From NCBI GenBank assembly GCA_035528395.1, contig DATKYR010000047.1, positions 1 to 30,385 on the forward strand: a DNA stretch of 30,385 bases, in the 5' to 3' direction. The position numbers and the translations under genes are program-made. Shown one piece after another: positions 7,073 through 15,728 of this stretch. The notes under the pieces are model-generated. The model saw nothing but the letters and a program-made list of their open reading frames with translations. It was not told where the DNA came from and made no database searches. Source of the stretch: NIOZ-UU13 sp035528395. GTDB lineage: Bacteria > Planctomycetota > Phycisphaerae > Sedimentisphaerales > Anaerobacaceae. Numbering within the stretch: the first letter of the stretch is position 1; every line of letters begins with the position of its first letter.

Positions 7073-7591
7073 ATGGGTGCGAAGTTAATAATCGATTTGG
7101 CAAAATGCAAACTTCAGGATGAATCCGATGTTCAGTGTTCGTACAAGCATCATCCCCAGAACAAAGGGATAGACTCACTGCTGGAGATGATTCGCTTTGC
7201 CCTGGTCTGTCGCCGGTGTGAGTTAGCACCGTGCATCAACGCCTGTCCTCAGGGTGCATTGGAGAAAGTGCCGACCGAGAATAATGATGCCGGTATTCTT
7301 AAACGGGCAAATATGTTGTGTACCGGCTGCGGTAGTTGTGCAATAGCCTGCCCGTTTGGAACGATATATACCGATTTGATACCTTTCCCAAGCAGTATTT
7401 GCGATGTTTGCCGAGGCAGGTTGGCTCCGGGCGAAAAACCATTGTGCGTAAATACCTGTCAGGACGGAAGTATCGATTACAAAGAAGTTGAGGTCAAAGG
7501 TGACTTGGTAGAGGTTCTCGAAGATATCGTTGTTGAGGTCTCCGGTGGTGGTTTGTGGGAGCCTTTTTTGAGGGAAAAGGCAAAGAGATGA
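7073..7591 (+). CDS. Polyferredoxin-type 4Fe-4S subunit (HycB/HydN-like)
   Basis: A 172-residue iron-sulfur protein with three cysteine groups: CRRCELAPCINACP (near residue 44), CTGCGSCAIACPFG (near 84) and CDVCRGRLAPGEKPLCVNTC (near 106). This matches the HycB/HydN family of electron-carrying subunits that sit between a dehydrogenase module and a [NiFe] hydrogenase. Its stop overlaps the next gene's start (ATGA). The 52-bp gap before it contains a GATAC-rich repeat and no good ribosome binding site, unlike its neighbours. Role by position: wire between the beta/gamma module and the small subunit. Confidence 0.85.
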   Translation: MGAKLIIDLAKCKLQDESDVQCSYKHHPQNKGIDSLLEMIRFALVCRRCELAPCINACPQGALEKVPTENNDAGILKRANMLCTGCGSCAIACPFGTIYTDLIPFPSSICDVCRGRLAPGEKPLCVNTCQDGSIDYKEVEVKGDLVEVLEDIVVEVSGGGLWEPFLREKAKR

Positions 7592-8529
7592 TTGAGGCAA
7601 TGCAGAATTTGTTCTGGATTTTGATTTTTCCAGGTTTTGTGTTCACTATCGTTTTGGGTCTGGTCGCATCCTGGATAGTTCGCAAGGTCAGTGCCTTGGT
7701 GCAATGGCGTGTCGGCCCGCCGCTTTTCCAGCCTTTCTACGATATTATGAAACTCATGGGCAAAGAAACTCTCATACCGCAAGACGCTCAGCGAACCGTT
7801 TTCATTGCTGCACCGCTTGTTGGTCTGGCAGGTGTACTATTGTTTTCAACAATGCTCTGGCGGATAACTATCACCCAAACGGCCTTTGTCGGCGATATCA
7901 TTGTAGCGATTTATCTGATGGTTTTGCCTTCGCTGGCGTTGATTCTCGGGAGCAGCGCCAGTGCCAGCCCCCATGCGACGATCGGCACAAGCAGGGAAAT
8001 GAAATTGGTGATGGGCTACGAATTGCCGCTTGTTTTGGCCTTTATTGTGGTGATTATAAAGACCGGCGGTGAGCTAAATTTAGCTGCAATCGCCGAATAT
8101 ACGCCGGCCCTTAGCATCTCTGGAATGTTAGCGTTTTTGGCTGCGTTATTATGTGTTCAGGCAAAACTCGGTTTTGTCCCGTTTGATATAGCCGAGTCGG
8201 AAACCGAAGTGGCTAGCGGCATAATGATAGAGTATTCCGGAGTACTGCTTGCGGTTTGGAAGGTTATGCAGGCAATGATGCTTGTGGCACTGCCGTTGTT
8301 TTTGGTGATGGTATTTCTCGGCGGATTCGGCACGACAGGCTGGCCTTTAGTATGGGGCATCGGTAAGTATGTTTTGGTACTGGTTTTGTTGATTTTGATA
8401 AAGAATACAAACCCGCGTCTGCGGATTGACCAGGCAATGAAGTTCTTCTGGGTGTATTGCGGGATTGCTTTGGTTGTTGCTATTATCCTTGCATCAATAG
8501 GCAGTAATTATGGCATCAACTGGCTGTAA
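7588..8529 (+). CDS. Group 4 hydrogenase membrane subunit, NuoH/HycD/MbhM-like
   Basis: A 313-residue protein with about eight hydrophobic helices. Family signatures include VQWRVGPPLFQPFYDIMKLMGKE near residues 40-61 and the loop GFVPFDIAESETEVASG near 195-211, where acidic residues lie at the proton-path interface in complex I subunit NuoH. It anchors the hydrogenase core in the membrane and links the catalytic subunits to the ion-pumping arm. ATG 7588 is chosen because it overlaps the previous stop and follows AAAGG; the longer in-frame start at 7555 lies inside the previous gene. Confidence 0.92.
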   Translation: MIEAMQNLFWILIFPGFVFTIVLGLVASWIVRKVSALVQWRVGPPLFQPFYDIMKLMGKETLIPQDAQRTVFIAAPLVGLAGVLLFSTMLWRITITQTAFVGDIIVAIYLMVLPSLALILGSSASASPHATIGTSREMKLVMGYELPLVLAFIVVIIKTGGELNLAAIAEYTPALSISGMLAFLAALLCVQAKLGFVPFDIAESETEVASGIMIEYSGVLLAVWKVMQAMMLVALPLFLVMVFLGGFGTTGWPLVWGIGKYVLVLVLLILIKNTNPRLRIDQAMKFFWVYCGIALVVAIILASIGSNYGINWL

Positions 8530-8530
8530 G

Positions 8531-8575
8531 CTTGTCCTGAGCGAATAAAAGCCTGCCCTGAGCGTAGCCGAAGGG
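8531..8575 (+). repeat. Dispersed CCTGAGCG/CCGAAGGG repeat inside the operon
   Basis: The 62-bp gap between the NuoH-like and NuoB-like genes is mostly a 45-bp repeat: CTTGTCCTGAGCG, spacer, GCCCTGAGCGTAGCCGAAGGG. A 43-bp relative lies in the opposite orientation at 23815-23857. Its right end, CCGAAGGGG, appears to supply the ribosome binding site of the next gene. Confidence 0.7.
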
Positions 8576-8591
8576 CCGAAGGGGTGAATTT

Positions 8592-9023
8592 ATGAGCTGG
8601 AAAATATGGTCATTGAAAAAATCAGTGTGGGTCTTCCACGTCAATACCGGTGCGTGCAACAATTGCGATATCGAAATTGTCAATTTACTGACGCCTAAGT
8701 ATGACGTTGAGAGGTTTGGTATCAAAATAGTAGGCTCACCGCGACATGCTGATGCTCTGCTGGTGACCGGCGTTGTTACCGCCCAGGCGGCTCCCCGACT
8801 GCGGGAAGTGTATCGCCAAACTGCAAAGCCCTGCGTTGTCTTTGCAATGGGCGCATGTGCTTGTGAAACGGGGATATTTAACGGCGCTTACCATGTTGTT
8901 GGGCCGGTGGATAAGATAATCAGAGAAGTTGACCCCAATGCAATTATTGCTTATGTGCCGGGCTGCCCGCCGAAACCGGAAGCCATGATATCCGGCGTAG
9001 TAAAGGCGCTATCGGTTTTATAA
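8592..9023 (+). CDS. [NiFe] hydrogenase small subunit, group 4 (NuoB/HycG/MbhJ-like)
   Basis: A 143-residue protein of the NuoB family. The proximal 4Fe-4S cluster ligands are visible: CNNC at residues 22-25, the cysteine of GACAC near 97, and PGCPPKP near 127. It delivers electrons from the ferredoxin-like subunits to the Ni-Fe site of the large subunit. The length is typical of group 4 hydrogenases, without the extra C-terminal FeS domain of classical small subunits. AAGGGG (8579-8584), contributed by an upstream repeat, precedes the ATG by 7 nt. The next gene starts a few bases downstream. Confidence 0.93.
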   Translation: MSWKIWSLKKSVWVFHVNTGACNNCDIEIVNLLTPKYDVERFGIKIVGSPRHADALLVTGVVTAQAAPRLREVYRQTAKPCVVFAMGACACETGIFNGAYHVVGPVDKIIREVDPNAIIAYVPGCPPKPEAMISGVVKALSVL

Positions 9024-9035
9024 CAGGATATGAAT

Positions 9036-10757
9036 ATGAAGCAACAAGAACTAAACAACAAGCTGTTGGAAATAAAAGATAAGCTCATTGACATAGAGCA
9101 GAAGGCGGAAAATAGAATCTTCCTTTTGTGTGAAGCTGAAAACAGTTTTGCCGTCAGTAAGTTCCTGTTTGAAGATGTGCCTTTGAGGTTTGTAACTGCT
9201 ACGGGAATCGATTCTGAAGATTGCTTTGAAATTCTTTATCATTTTTCAAATGACGAAACCGGCTGTTTTGTTACTGTAAAAGCTTTTATTCGGGACCGTG
9301 AAAATCCTTCGATTGAATCTATTGCACCGTTTATACCGGCCGCCGAGTGGATAGAAAGAGAGATACACGACATATTGGGGATAGATTTCAATAATCATCC
9401 TGATATGCGGCGTTTGATTTTATCTGATGACTGGCCTGAGGGTGTTTATCCGTTGAGGAAAGATACGAAGCTGCCGGTACAACGTGTGGAAGGTGAACCA
9501 TCCGGTCGTCCAACCATCCAGTCGCAATCACCCGGCCGACGAACGGTCGAACTCTCGAAACCCGTTGTTGCGGTCGGCCCGTTCCATCCGCTGCAGGAAG
9601 AGATGGAGTTTTTCCAGCTTACAGTCGATGGTGAAATCGTAACCGATATAGACGTGAGAATATCTTATAACCATCGCGGCATAGAGAGACTAAGCGAAAC
9701 GCTGCAATTCGACCAGATTCCGTTTTTGGTGTCCCGTATATGTGGAATTTGTTCGGCTTCGCATCCTTTGGCTTATATTAATGCGGTCGAAGAGATTGCC
9801 GGTATAACACCACCTGACCGTGCTTTGTACGTCCGCACGATTATAAACGAGCTTGAGCGTATTCACAGTCATCTGTTGTGGGTAGGTCTTGCCGGGCACT
9901 TTATCGGTTATGACACCGTCTTTATGTGGGCGTGGAAATACCGTGAGCCGGTGCTTAATTTGTTAGAAGCAATAACGGGCAACAGAAACAATTACGGAAA
10001 CGTCAAGGTCGGCGGCTGCCGGGAGGATATCCCCAATGAGCTTATCCCTAAGATATTGAAAGAGCTCGACAAAATCGAAAAGAAAACTGAAATGCTCACC
10101 AAGGCGGTGCTTGATGACCCTGTTATACACGCCCGGCTCAAAGGCGTGGGCACGCTGAGCAATGAAGACGCTATCAAATACGCGGTAACAGGCCCGACTG
10201 CAAGAGGTAGCGGCATTGCTATCGACGTAAGACGTGATGACCCGTATGCGGCCTATGGGGATTTGGACTGGAATGTAATTACCCAGACCGAAGGCGACGT
10301 CTTTGCCAAAGCCGTTGTCCGCCTTCTCGAGACCTTCGAATCTATTAAGATGGTCAGACAGGCCCTCAAAAAGCTTCCAGATGGCCCTATTGCCGTGGAG
10401 GTCAAGGAAATACCGCCGGGTGAGGGCTGTGGTCACGCGGAAGCTCCGAGAGGCGAGACGTTTCATTACGTCCGCTCCGATGGCGGCAACAGGCCGATTC
10501 GCCATAAGGTCAGAGCACCGAGCTACGTCAATGTGCCTTCTTTTAAGGCATCTTGCATTGGTCAGCATATTGCTGATGTTACACTTACACTGGCAGCAGT
10601 TGACCCCTGTTATAGCTGCACCGAAAGGCTGGCTGTTGTCGATGGGCATAACAATGTTGTGCAAGATTATGACGCATTGCTGAAATTGAGCCGTGAGAAG
10701 ACGGCACGGATTAAGAAGGAAATAGGCGCGCCCGAACTAAAGCTGGAGGATTTCTAA
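9036..10757 (+). CDS. [NiFe] hydrogenase large subunit, fused NuoC-NuoD (HycE/HyfG-like)
   Basis: A 573-residue catalytic subunit. Residues about 1-160 are a NuoC-like domain (ERSIHD-type motif EREIHDILGIDF). Residues about 185-573 are the NuoD-like hydrogenase domain. The Ni ligands are RICGIC (Cys 236 and 239) and DPCYSC (Cys 525 and 528), all present, so this is a hydrogenase and not a complex I subunit. After CTER a 42-residue tail starting LAVVD remains, which in the HycE family is removed by the HycI protease after nickel insertion. ATG 9036 fits the AGG spacing better than ATG 9030. Reaction: 2H+ + 2e- to H2, reversible. The C-D fusion is as in formate hydrogenlyase, unlike archaeal Mbh. 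Confidence 0.95.
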   Translation: MKQQELNNKLLEIKDKLIDIEQKAENRIFLLCEAENSFAVSKFLFEDVPLRFVTATGIDSEDCFEILYHFSNDETGCFVTVKAFIRDRENPSIESIAPFIPAAEWIEREIHDILGIDFNNHPDMRRLILSDDWPEGVYPLRKDTKLPVQRVEGEPSGRPTIQSQSPGRRTVELSKPVVAVGPFHPLQEEMEFFQLTVDGEIVTDIDVRISYNHRGIERLSETLQFDQIPFLVSRICGICSASHPLAYINAVEEIAGITPPDRALYVRTIINELERIHSHLLWVGLAGHFIGYDTVFMWAWKYREPVLNLLEAITGNRNNYGNVKVGGCREDIPNELIPKILKELDKIEKKTEMLTKAVLDDPVIHARLKGVGTLSNEDAIKYAVTGPTARGSGIAIDVRRDDPYAAYGDLDWNVITQTEGDVFAKAVVRLLETFESIKMVRQALKKLPDGPIAVEVKEIPPGEGCGHAEAPRGETFHYVRSDGGNRPIRHKVRAPSYVNVPSFKASCIGQHIADVTLTLAAVDPCYSCTERLAVVDGHNNVVQDYDALLKLSREKTARIKKEIGAPELKLEDF

Positions 10758-10758
10758 A

Positions 10759-12621
10759 TTGGAAATGAACATTCTGTGTATCCCTATCTTTTTGCCGCTG
10801 GTTGTGGGGTTTGTCCTGCTGTTTTTGCCGAATAAATTCAAATCGGTATCCAGAGCATTGACCTTTATTATCTCGGCTGTAACATTTGTTCTAAGCATCA
10901 GGATATTTACCGGCGGCGAGTCTTCGTTCGCCTGGCCTATCCTGCAATTAGGTAATGTGAACTTAGAGCTGTTGCTGAGTACCACCCCCCTGGGTAATTT
11001 TGTGTTGTTGTTCGCAATGGGTTTCGGTCTGCTAATAACTTTATATTCGTTAAAATCAGTCGGCTCGGGCGTTAAGCGAGTCAACGAATATTATGGTGCG
11101 ATTCTGCTTACAATAGGCGGCTCGGCAGGAATACTGCTTTCCAATCACTTACTGTTTTTATTGATATTCTGGGAGATTGTTACTGTTTCACTGTATCTTT
11201 TAATAACAACAGGCGGTAAAAATTCCAATTTTGCAGCGACAAAAAGCTTCGCAATGATAGGCGCATCCGATGCCGCCTTTATGCTTGGCGTTTTTATGAT
11301 ATGGTCACTTTCGGGGACTTTTGTCATCTCGGAGATTAGCCTGGCGACCACTTCAGCACTGCCAATTATAGCCTTCCTGCTGCTTATGACAGCCGCTATT
11401 ACAAAAGCAGGTGCATTGCCCTTACATACGTGGGTGCCCACCAGCGGTGAATATGCACCGGCCTCAGTGATGGCACTTCTACCTGCCGCGATTGACAAGC
11501 TTCTGGGGATTTATCTGTTGGTAATTATCGTGCGGGAAATATTTATAATTAAATCTCCGGCTTTAACTATCGTCCTGTCAATCATAGGTGCCGCCACGAT
11601 TATCATCGCTGTGATGATTGCGATGGTTCAGCATAATCTCAAAAAGCTGCTGTCCTACCATGCTATCAGCCAGGTTGGTTATATGATACTCGGCATAGCA
11701 ACAGGCACGCCTGTGGGTATTGCAGGCGGTATATTCCACATGCTCAACAATGCAATTTATAAATGTTGTTTATTCTTGTGCGGCGGCGCGGTCGAGCAGG
11801 CAGCCGGAACGGCCGAGCTGGATAGACTCGGCGGCCTGGGCAAAAAAATGTCCATCACTTTTACTGCCTGCCTGATTGCCGCTCTTAGTATTTCCGGAAT
11901 ACCGCCTCTCAACGGATTTGTCTCCAAATGGATGATTTATCAGGGAATAATTAAGATGGGTACTCAACAAGCAGGCGGAGCCGCCGACCTTTGGCCCATC
12001 TGGCTGACTTGTGCTATGTTTGGAAGTGCGCTTACTTTGGCTTCATTTGTGAAACTTATACATTCGATATTCCTTTCCCGCCTTCCGGACGAGCTAAAAG
12101 ACGTAAAAGAAGTATCTGCGACGATGACCATTCCGATGATGGTACTTGCTTTGCTGTGTGTGTTCTTCGGTGTCTTCTACCACGTTCCGCTCAAACTTTT
12201 CATTTATCCTGCATTGGGTATAGAACCAGATACTGTAATTTTCGGTACCTGGATGTCCGGCATTGCCACAATCCTGTTAATAATTGGTATTGGTCTTGGC
12301 GTGCTTATCTGGTTTGTCGCAAGATTGTCGAGAAATATCAGAACCGTGCCAACGTGGACCTGTGGCGAAGTGCAGAATAATGAAGATATGAGAATACCCG
12401 GGACACATTTCTACAAAACTGTTTCGCGGATGGGCGGCCTGAGACAGCTTTACACGGGCCAGGAAAAAGGATATTTCGACCCATACAATCAAGGCGGAAG
12501 GTGTGGGCTGGGTCTGACTGATTTTCTGCGGTGGCTTCACTCCGGGGTGCTTCCGATGTATTTGACCTGGGTGGTTTTAGGATTATTGATAATTATATTT
12601 GTAGTTTGCGAAGTTCGGTGA
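10759..12621 (+). CDS. Proton-translocating antiporter-like subunit, NuoL/HyfB/EchA-like
   Basis: A 620-residue membrane protein with about 14-16 helices. Key residues of the NuoL/MrpA/MrpD family are visible: the Glu of FWEIVTVSLYLL (near residue 138), the Lys of AAITKAGALPLHTWVP (near 216) and LKKLLSYHAISQVGYM (near 295). The C-terminal part (TWTCGEVQ, then FYKTVSRMGG) is typical of hydrogenase-linked EchA/HyfB subunits. The TTG start at 10759 is preferred because GGAGG lies 9 nt upstream, while ATG 10765 is 15 nt away. It is the first of two ion-pumping modules in this operon. Confidence 0.92.
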   Translation: MEMNILCIPIFLPLVVGFVLLFLPNKFKSVSRALTFIISAVTFVLSIRIFTGGESSFAWPILQLGNVNLELLLSTTPLGNFVLLFAMGFGLLITLYSLKSVGSGVKRVNEYYGAILLTIGGSAGILLSNHLLFLLIFWEIVTVSLYLLITTGGKNSNFAATKSFAMIGASDAAFMLGVFMIWSLSGTFVISEISLATTSALPIIAFLLLMTAAITKAGALPLHTWVPTSGEYAPASVMALLPAAIDKLLGIYLLVIIVREIFIIKSPALTIVLSIIGAATIIIAVMIAMVQHNLKKLLSYHAISQVGYMILGIATGTPVGIAGGIFHMLNNAIYKCCLFLCGGAVEQAAGTAELDRLGGLGKKMSITFTACLIAALSISGIPPLNGFVSKWMIYQGIIKMGTQQAGGAADLWPIWLTCAMFGSALTLASFVKLIHSIFLSRLPDELKDVKEVSATMTIPMMVLALLCVFFGVFYHVPLKLFIYPALGIEPDTVIFGTWMSGIATILLIIGIGLGVLIWFVARLSRNIRTVPTWTCGEVQNNEDMRIPGTHFYKTVSRMGGLRQLYTGQEKGYFDPYNQGGRCGLGLTDFLRWLHSGVLPMYLTWVVLGLLIIIFVVCEVR

Positions 12622-12628
12622 GGTTAAT

Positions 12629-13177
12629 ATGGCTATATTCTACGTCTTACTTCTATTTATGATAATCGGTGCTATTATTGCGATTGAAACCACTAATCTG
12701 TTAAGCTCTATAATATGTATCGGCGCCGTCGGATTTGGTGCTTCTATAATGTTTTTATTTTTACGGGCGCCGGATATTGCAATAACTCAAATTGTGGTGG
12801 AAGTGTTAGGTTTGATTATCCTGATCCGCGCTACAATTTCTCGTGACCTGACTTTTATCAGTGGTGAAAAAGAATTTTTCGGGATGGTTATTTCGGTCGT
12901 GATTATCTTCGTAATTTTCTTGGCTGGCGTACAGGTATTTGAGACTTTGCCTGATTTTGGAACGCCTATCTTTGCCGAGGTTCCCGACGCTGCTTCCCAG
13001 ACCTATATCAAAAAGGGGTTGGACGACACTGGGGCGGCAAACATCGTAGCATCGGTTATCCTGGACTATCGTGCCTATGATACACTCGGTGAGACGACCG
13101 TGCTGTTTACTTCGATTATAGGCGCCACTGTAATACTACGAAAAAAGGCCAAGAAACTGTTGGTGGAACTGGACTAA
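12629..13177 (+). CDS. MbhD-MbhE fusion (MrpA C-terminal-like, DUF4040)
   Basis: A 182-residue membrane protein. The first half (LRAPDIAITQIVVEVLGLIIL) is the DUF4040/MbhD domain. The second half (GAANIVASVILDYRAYDTLGETTVLFTS) is the MbhE/MrpB N-terminal domain. In Mrp antiporters both lie at the C-terminus of MrpA; in archaeal Mbh they are two genes. GAGGT precedes the ATG. It bridges the NuoL-like subunit and the Mrp block. Confidence 0.88.
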   Translation: MAIFYVLLLFMIIGAIIAIETTNLLSSIICIGAVGFGASIMFLFLRAPDIAITQIVVEVLGLIILIRATISRDLTFISGEKEFFGMVISVVIIFVIFLAGVQVFETLPDFGTPIFAEVPDAASQTYIKKGLDDTGAANIVASVILDYRAYDTLGETTVLFTSIIGATVILRKKAKKLLVELD

Positions 13178-13234
13178 TGAACCCCGTTGGAAATGTTGTG
13201 GCGAAGTAATGGCGCATTAATAAGAGGTAATAAT

Positions 13235-13744
13235 ATGGAACAAGAACAGCAAAATTCCAGTGTTGTGCAGAAAGAGGAAATTTCTCACGGGGCCAAAGGA
13301 ATGACAATAATTGTAAAAACTATCAGCAGTTGGGTTAAGATACTGATTGTCCTCTTTGGCATTTACATTGTTCTTTTCGGGCACCTTACCCCCGGCGGCG
13401 GCTTTGCCGGCGGTGTGATTTTAGCTTCTTCCTACGTGCTGCTTATGTTGGCATTTGGCAGGGAATTTGTGGAAAAGGACCTGCCTTTGGCGATTGACTC
13501 AAAGCTTGATTGTCTCGGTGCGTTGCTCTTTGCTCTGATAGCTATTTTGGGTTTTGTTTTTGGTGGGACTTTCTTCTTTAATTTTCTGCATCAAAAGTAC
13601 CGGATAGGCGAGTCTTTTCATCTCATAAGTGCAGGGACAATACCTTTATCGAATATCGCCATCTGCCTGAAGGTAGGTGCTTCTTTATTTCTGGTAATTT
13701 TTATGCTTTCGACGTTCAGACGTGATACGTCGACTAACAAATAA
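13235..13744 (+). CDS. mrpB: Na+/H+ antiporter subunit MrpB (MnhB/MbhF-like)
   Basis: A 169-residue membrane protein with the MnhB signature GHLTPGGGFAGGVILASSY near residues 49-67 and four predicted helices. The start is set at ATG 13235, which follows AAGAGGTAATAAT; the longer in-frame start at 13187 has no such site. It is part of the Mrp-like sodium/proton module attached to the hydrogenase. The N-terminal 20 residues are polar and glutamine-rich. Confidence 0.9.
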   Translation: MEQEQQNSSVVQKEEISHGAKGMTIIVKTISSWVKILIVLFGIYIVLFGHLTPGGGFAGGVILASSYVLLMLAFGREFVEKDLPLAIDSKLDCLGALLFALIAILGFVFGGTFFFNFLHQKYRIGESFHLISAGTIPLSNIAICLKVGASLFLVIFMLSTFRRDTSTNK

Positions 13745-13751
13745 GAAGTTC

Positions 13752-13835
13752 ACCCCGTTAGAAATTCTATGACGGGGTAATAATATGATGATATTCAAAG
13801 AATATAATTTGAAAATGGAAAGTTTCTAACGGGGT
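13752..13835 (+). promoter_or_regulatory. Intercistronic RNA hairpin sequestering the mrpC ribosome binding site
   Basis: ACCCCGTTAGAAA (13752-13764) is perfectly complementary to TTTCTAACGGGGT (13823-13835). The right arm contains the GGGG that serves as the ribosome binding site of mrpC (ATG 13843). The left arm can also pair over 7 bp with ACGGGGT (13772-13778), the binding site of the small leader ORF. The two pairings are mutually exclusive, as in RNA switches. A single similar arm, ACCCCGTTGGAAA, lies at 13181-13193 before mrpB. Confidence 0.5.
13785..13829 (+). CDS. 14-codon leader ORF before mrpC
   Basis: The ORF MMIFKEYNLKMESF starts 6 nt after GGGGTAATAAT-type signals and stops inside the right arm of the 13-bp inverted repeat, 14 nt before the mrpC start. 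A ribosome finishing this ORF would open the hairpin and expose the mrpC start region. It is plausible as a translational coupling peptide but too short for proof. Confidence 0.35.
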   Translation: MMIFKEYNLKMESF

Positions 13836-13842
13836 AAAACTA

Positions 13843-14199
13843 ATGCCTTATGCACTATGCTTTTTATTGTTTATGCTCGGTCTGTATTGTGCAGTCGTAA
13901 AAAAGAATATGGTCAAGATTGTCATAGGCATTATGGTTATGGAATATGCCGTCAATCTTTTCCTGGTTATGCTCGGCTATCGTTCCGGCGGTACAGCCCC
14001 CATAATCGACAAGGGCCAGCTCGAAGCAGGAATGGGGCAATTTATTAGCAGCTCTGTTGACCCCCTGCCTCAGGCCCTTGTGCTTACGGCAATCGTTATT
14101 AGCCTGGGTTCTTTGGCTCTTATGATTTCGATATGCATCAGAGTTTACGAAAAATACGGCACCTTTGACATCACTCAAATAAGGAGACTAAAAGGATGA
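13843..14199 (+). CDS. mrpC: Na+/H+ antiporter subunit MrpC (NuoK-like)
   Basis: A 118-residue, three-helix NuoK/MnhC family protein. LYCAVVKKNMVKIVIGIMVM near residues 14-33 and DPLPQALVLTAIVISLGSLAL near 73-93 are family hallmarks; in NuoK the glutamates and lysines of these helices form the proton path. It is the MbhG equivalent of archaeal membrane hydrogenase. Its stop overlaps the mrpD start (ATGA). Translation may be controlled by the upstream hairpin. Confidence 0.92.
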   Translation: MPYALCFLLFMLGLYCAVVKKNMVKIVIGIMVMEYAVNLFLVMLGYRSGGTAPIIDKGQLEAGMGQFISSSVDPLPQALVLTAIVISLGSLALMISICIRVYEKYGTFDITQIRRLKG

Positions 14200-15710
14200 G
14201 CATACCGCTGCCTCTTTTTATTGCTGTCCCCTTAGTAGTGGCGTTTTTGCTTCCTGCTTTCGGAAAAAAAGGCAAAGCTGCTGCAACAGTCTTGGCCAAT
14301 CTTGTAACCGTTTCGCTGCTCGTATTCGCGGTTGCTTCTATAGGTAAGACAGAGGTTTATGAAATAGGCAAATGGTCTATCCCGCTCGGGATTAATCTTG
14401 TCCTTGATGGATTGAGCTCACTTCTTCTTTTGGCTATTAGTGTTGTCAGTGCCGCTGCGATGCTCTTTAGCGCCAGGTATATGGAGCGGTACACCGCCAA
14501 GACAAAATACCTGAGCCTGTTTCTGCTTATGGTTGCTGGTATGAACGGTGTTGTACTCTCCGGAGACATTTTCAATCTGTTTGTATTTCTGGAAATTGCT
14601 TCACTGGCCTCTTACGCACTTGTCGGTTTCGGCTGTGACCACGAAGAGCTTGAGGCATCCTTTAAATATATGGTCTTGGGCACTATCGCTTCTATATTCA
14701 TTCTTTTTGCGGTTGCCCTTGTTTATGGTAATACCGGCACGCTTAACATGGCCTACATTTCAAAGACAATCCAGAACTCCGGATTAAATGCAGGTCTAAA
14801 ATTTGCCTTAGCTTTGTTTATTGTCGGCTTCGGATTAAAAGCCGCCCTCGTGCCGTTCCACGCCTGGCTGCCTGATGCACACCCATCGGCTCCTGCCCCG
14901 ATTTCTGCAATGCTCTCCGGTGTTCTGATTAAGTCGCTTGGCGTTTACTCGCTCGTGCGAATTGTCTTTAACGTTTTTGGTGTGTCCGTTTCAGTTAGCT
15001 GGATATTGGTTGCATTGGGTGTTTTGAGTATGGTAATTGGTGTATTCTTGGCTGTGGGGCAATGGGATTTTAAACGTCTTCTCGCATATCACAGCATATC
15101 CCAAATGGGTTATGTGATCCTTGGGATAGGTATCGGAGCACTAATACTTGCCCGTAATGGAAAAGTTGAGTGGGCGGCGTTGGCTATCCTTGGGGGCTTG
15201 TTTCACCTTGTCAACCATGCTGTCTTTAAATCGCTATTGTTCTTGACAAGCGGTTCGGTGGAGATGTCAACCGGTACAAGACAGCTAAAGGAGTTGGGAG
15301 GACTTGTTGAGAGACTGCCTTTTACGCGAACGACATGTACGGTGGCATCGGCGTCCATTGCCGGTATACCTCCATTTAACGGATTCTGGAGCAAACTGAT
15401 ACTTGTTGTTGCCGCGATTCAGGCAGGATTTCTGTATTTGGCTGTGGTTACGGTTATTGTGAGCCTTGTTACGCTCATCTCTTTTCTTAAAATCCAGCGA
15501 TATGTATTTCTTGGTGAGCTGCCGGAAAATCTGCAGCAGACAAAAGAAAATAAAGGCACTATGCTCGTTGCTATGGTATTTTTGGCCTGCTTGTGCGTGC
15601 TTATGGGATTGCTCGTGCTGGTGCCAGGATTAAAGCAGAGCATTCTTGACCCTGCTGTTCGGGTATTGACTGACGGGCTTAAGTACTCTGCTAATGTAAT
15701 GGGAATGTGA
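14196..15710 (+). CDS. mrpD: Na+/H+ antiporter subunit MrpD (NuoN/MbhH-like)
   Basis: A 504-residue protein with about 14 helices. The ion-path residues are present: Glu in FLEIASLASYALVGFG (near residue 131), Lys in GLKAALVPFHAWLPDAHPSA (near 212), and FKRLLAYHSISQMGYVILG (near 291). It is a second antiporter-like module besides the NuoL-like subunit, giving the complex two potential pumping sites. The start overlaps the mrpC stop. Confidence 0.93.
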   Translation: MSIPLPLFIAVPLVVAFLLPAFGKKGKAAATVLANLVTVSLLVFAVASIGKTEVYEIGKWSIPLGINLVLDGLSSLLLLAISVVSAAAMLFSARYMERYTAKTKYLSLFLLMVAGMNGVVLSGDIFNLFVFLEIASLASYALVGFGCDHEELEASFKYMVLGTIASIFILFAVALVYGNTGTLNMAYISKTIQNSGLNAGLKFALALFIVGFGLKAALVPFHAWLPDAHPSAPAPISAMLSGVLIKSLGVYSLVRIVFNVFGVSVSVSWILVALGVLSMVIGVFLAVGQWDFKRLLAYHSISQMGYVILGIGIGALILARNGKVEWAALAILGGLFHLVNHAVFKSLLFLTSGSVEMSTGTRQLKELGGLVERLPFTRTTCTVASASIAGIPPFNGFWSKLILVVAAIQAGFLYLAVVTVIVSLVTLISFLKIQRYVFLGELPENLQQTKENKGTMLVAMVFLACLCVLMGLLVLVPGLKQSILDPAVRVLTDGLKYSANVMGM

Positions 15711-15728
15711 TACTAAGGGTATAATAGT

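Noticed and set aside
9963..10664. 233-aa minus-strand ORF
   Set aside because: Lies entirely antisense to the hydrogenase large subunit, whose motifs are unambiguous.
9036..10757. Locus considered as respiratory complex I
   Set aside because: Both CxxC nickel motifs of the large subunit are present and a HycI protease is nearby, so it is a hydrogenase; NuoE/F/G genes are absent.
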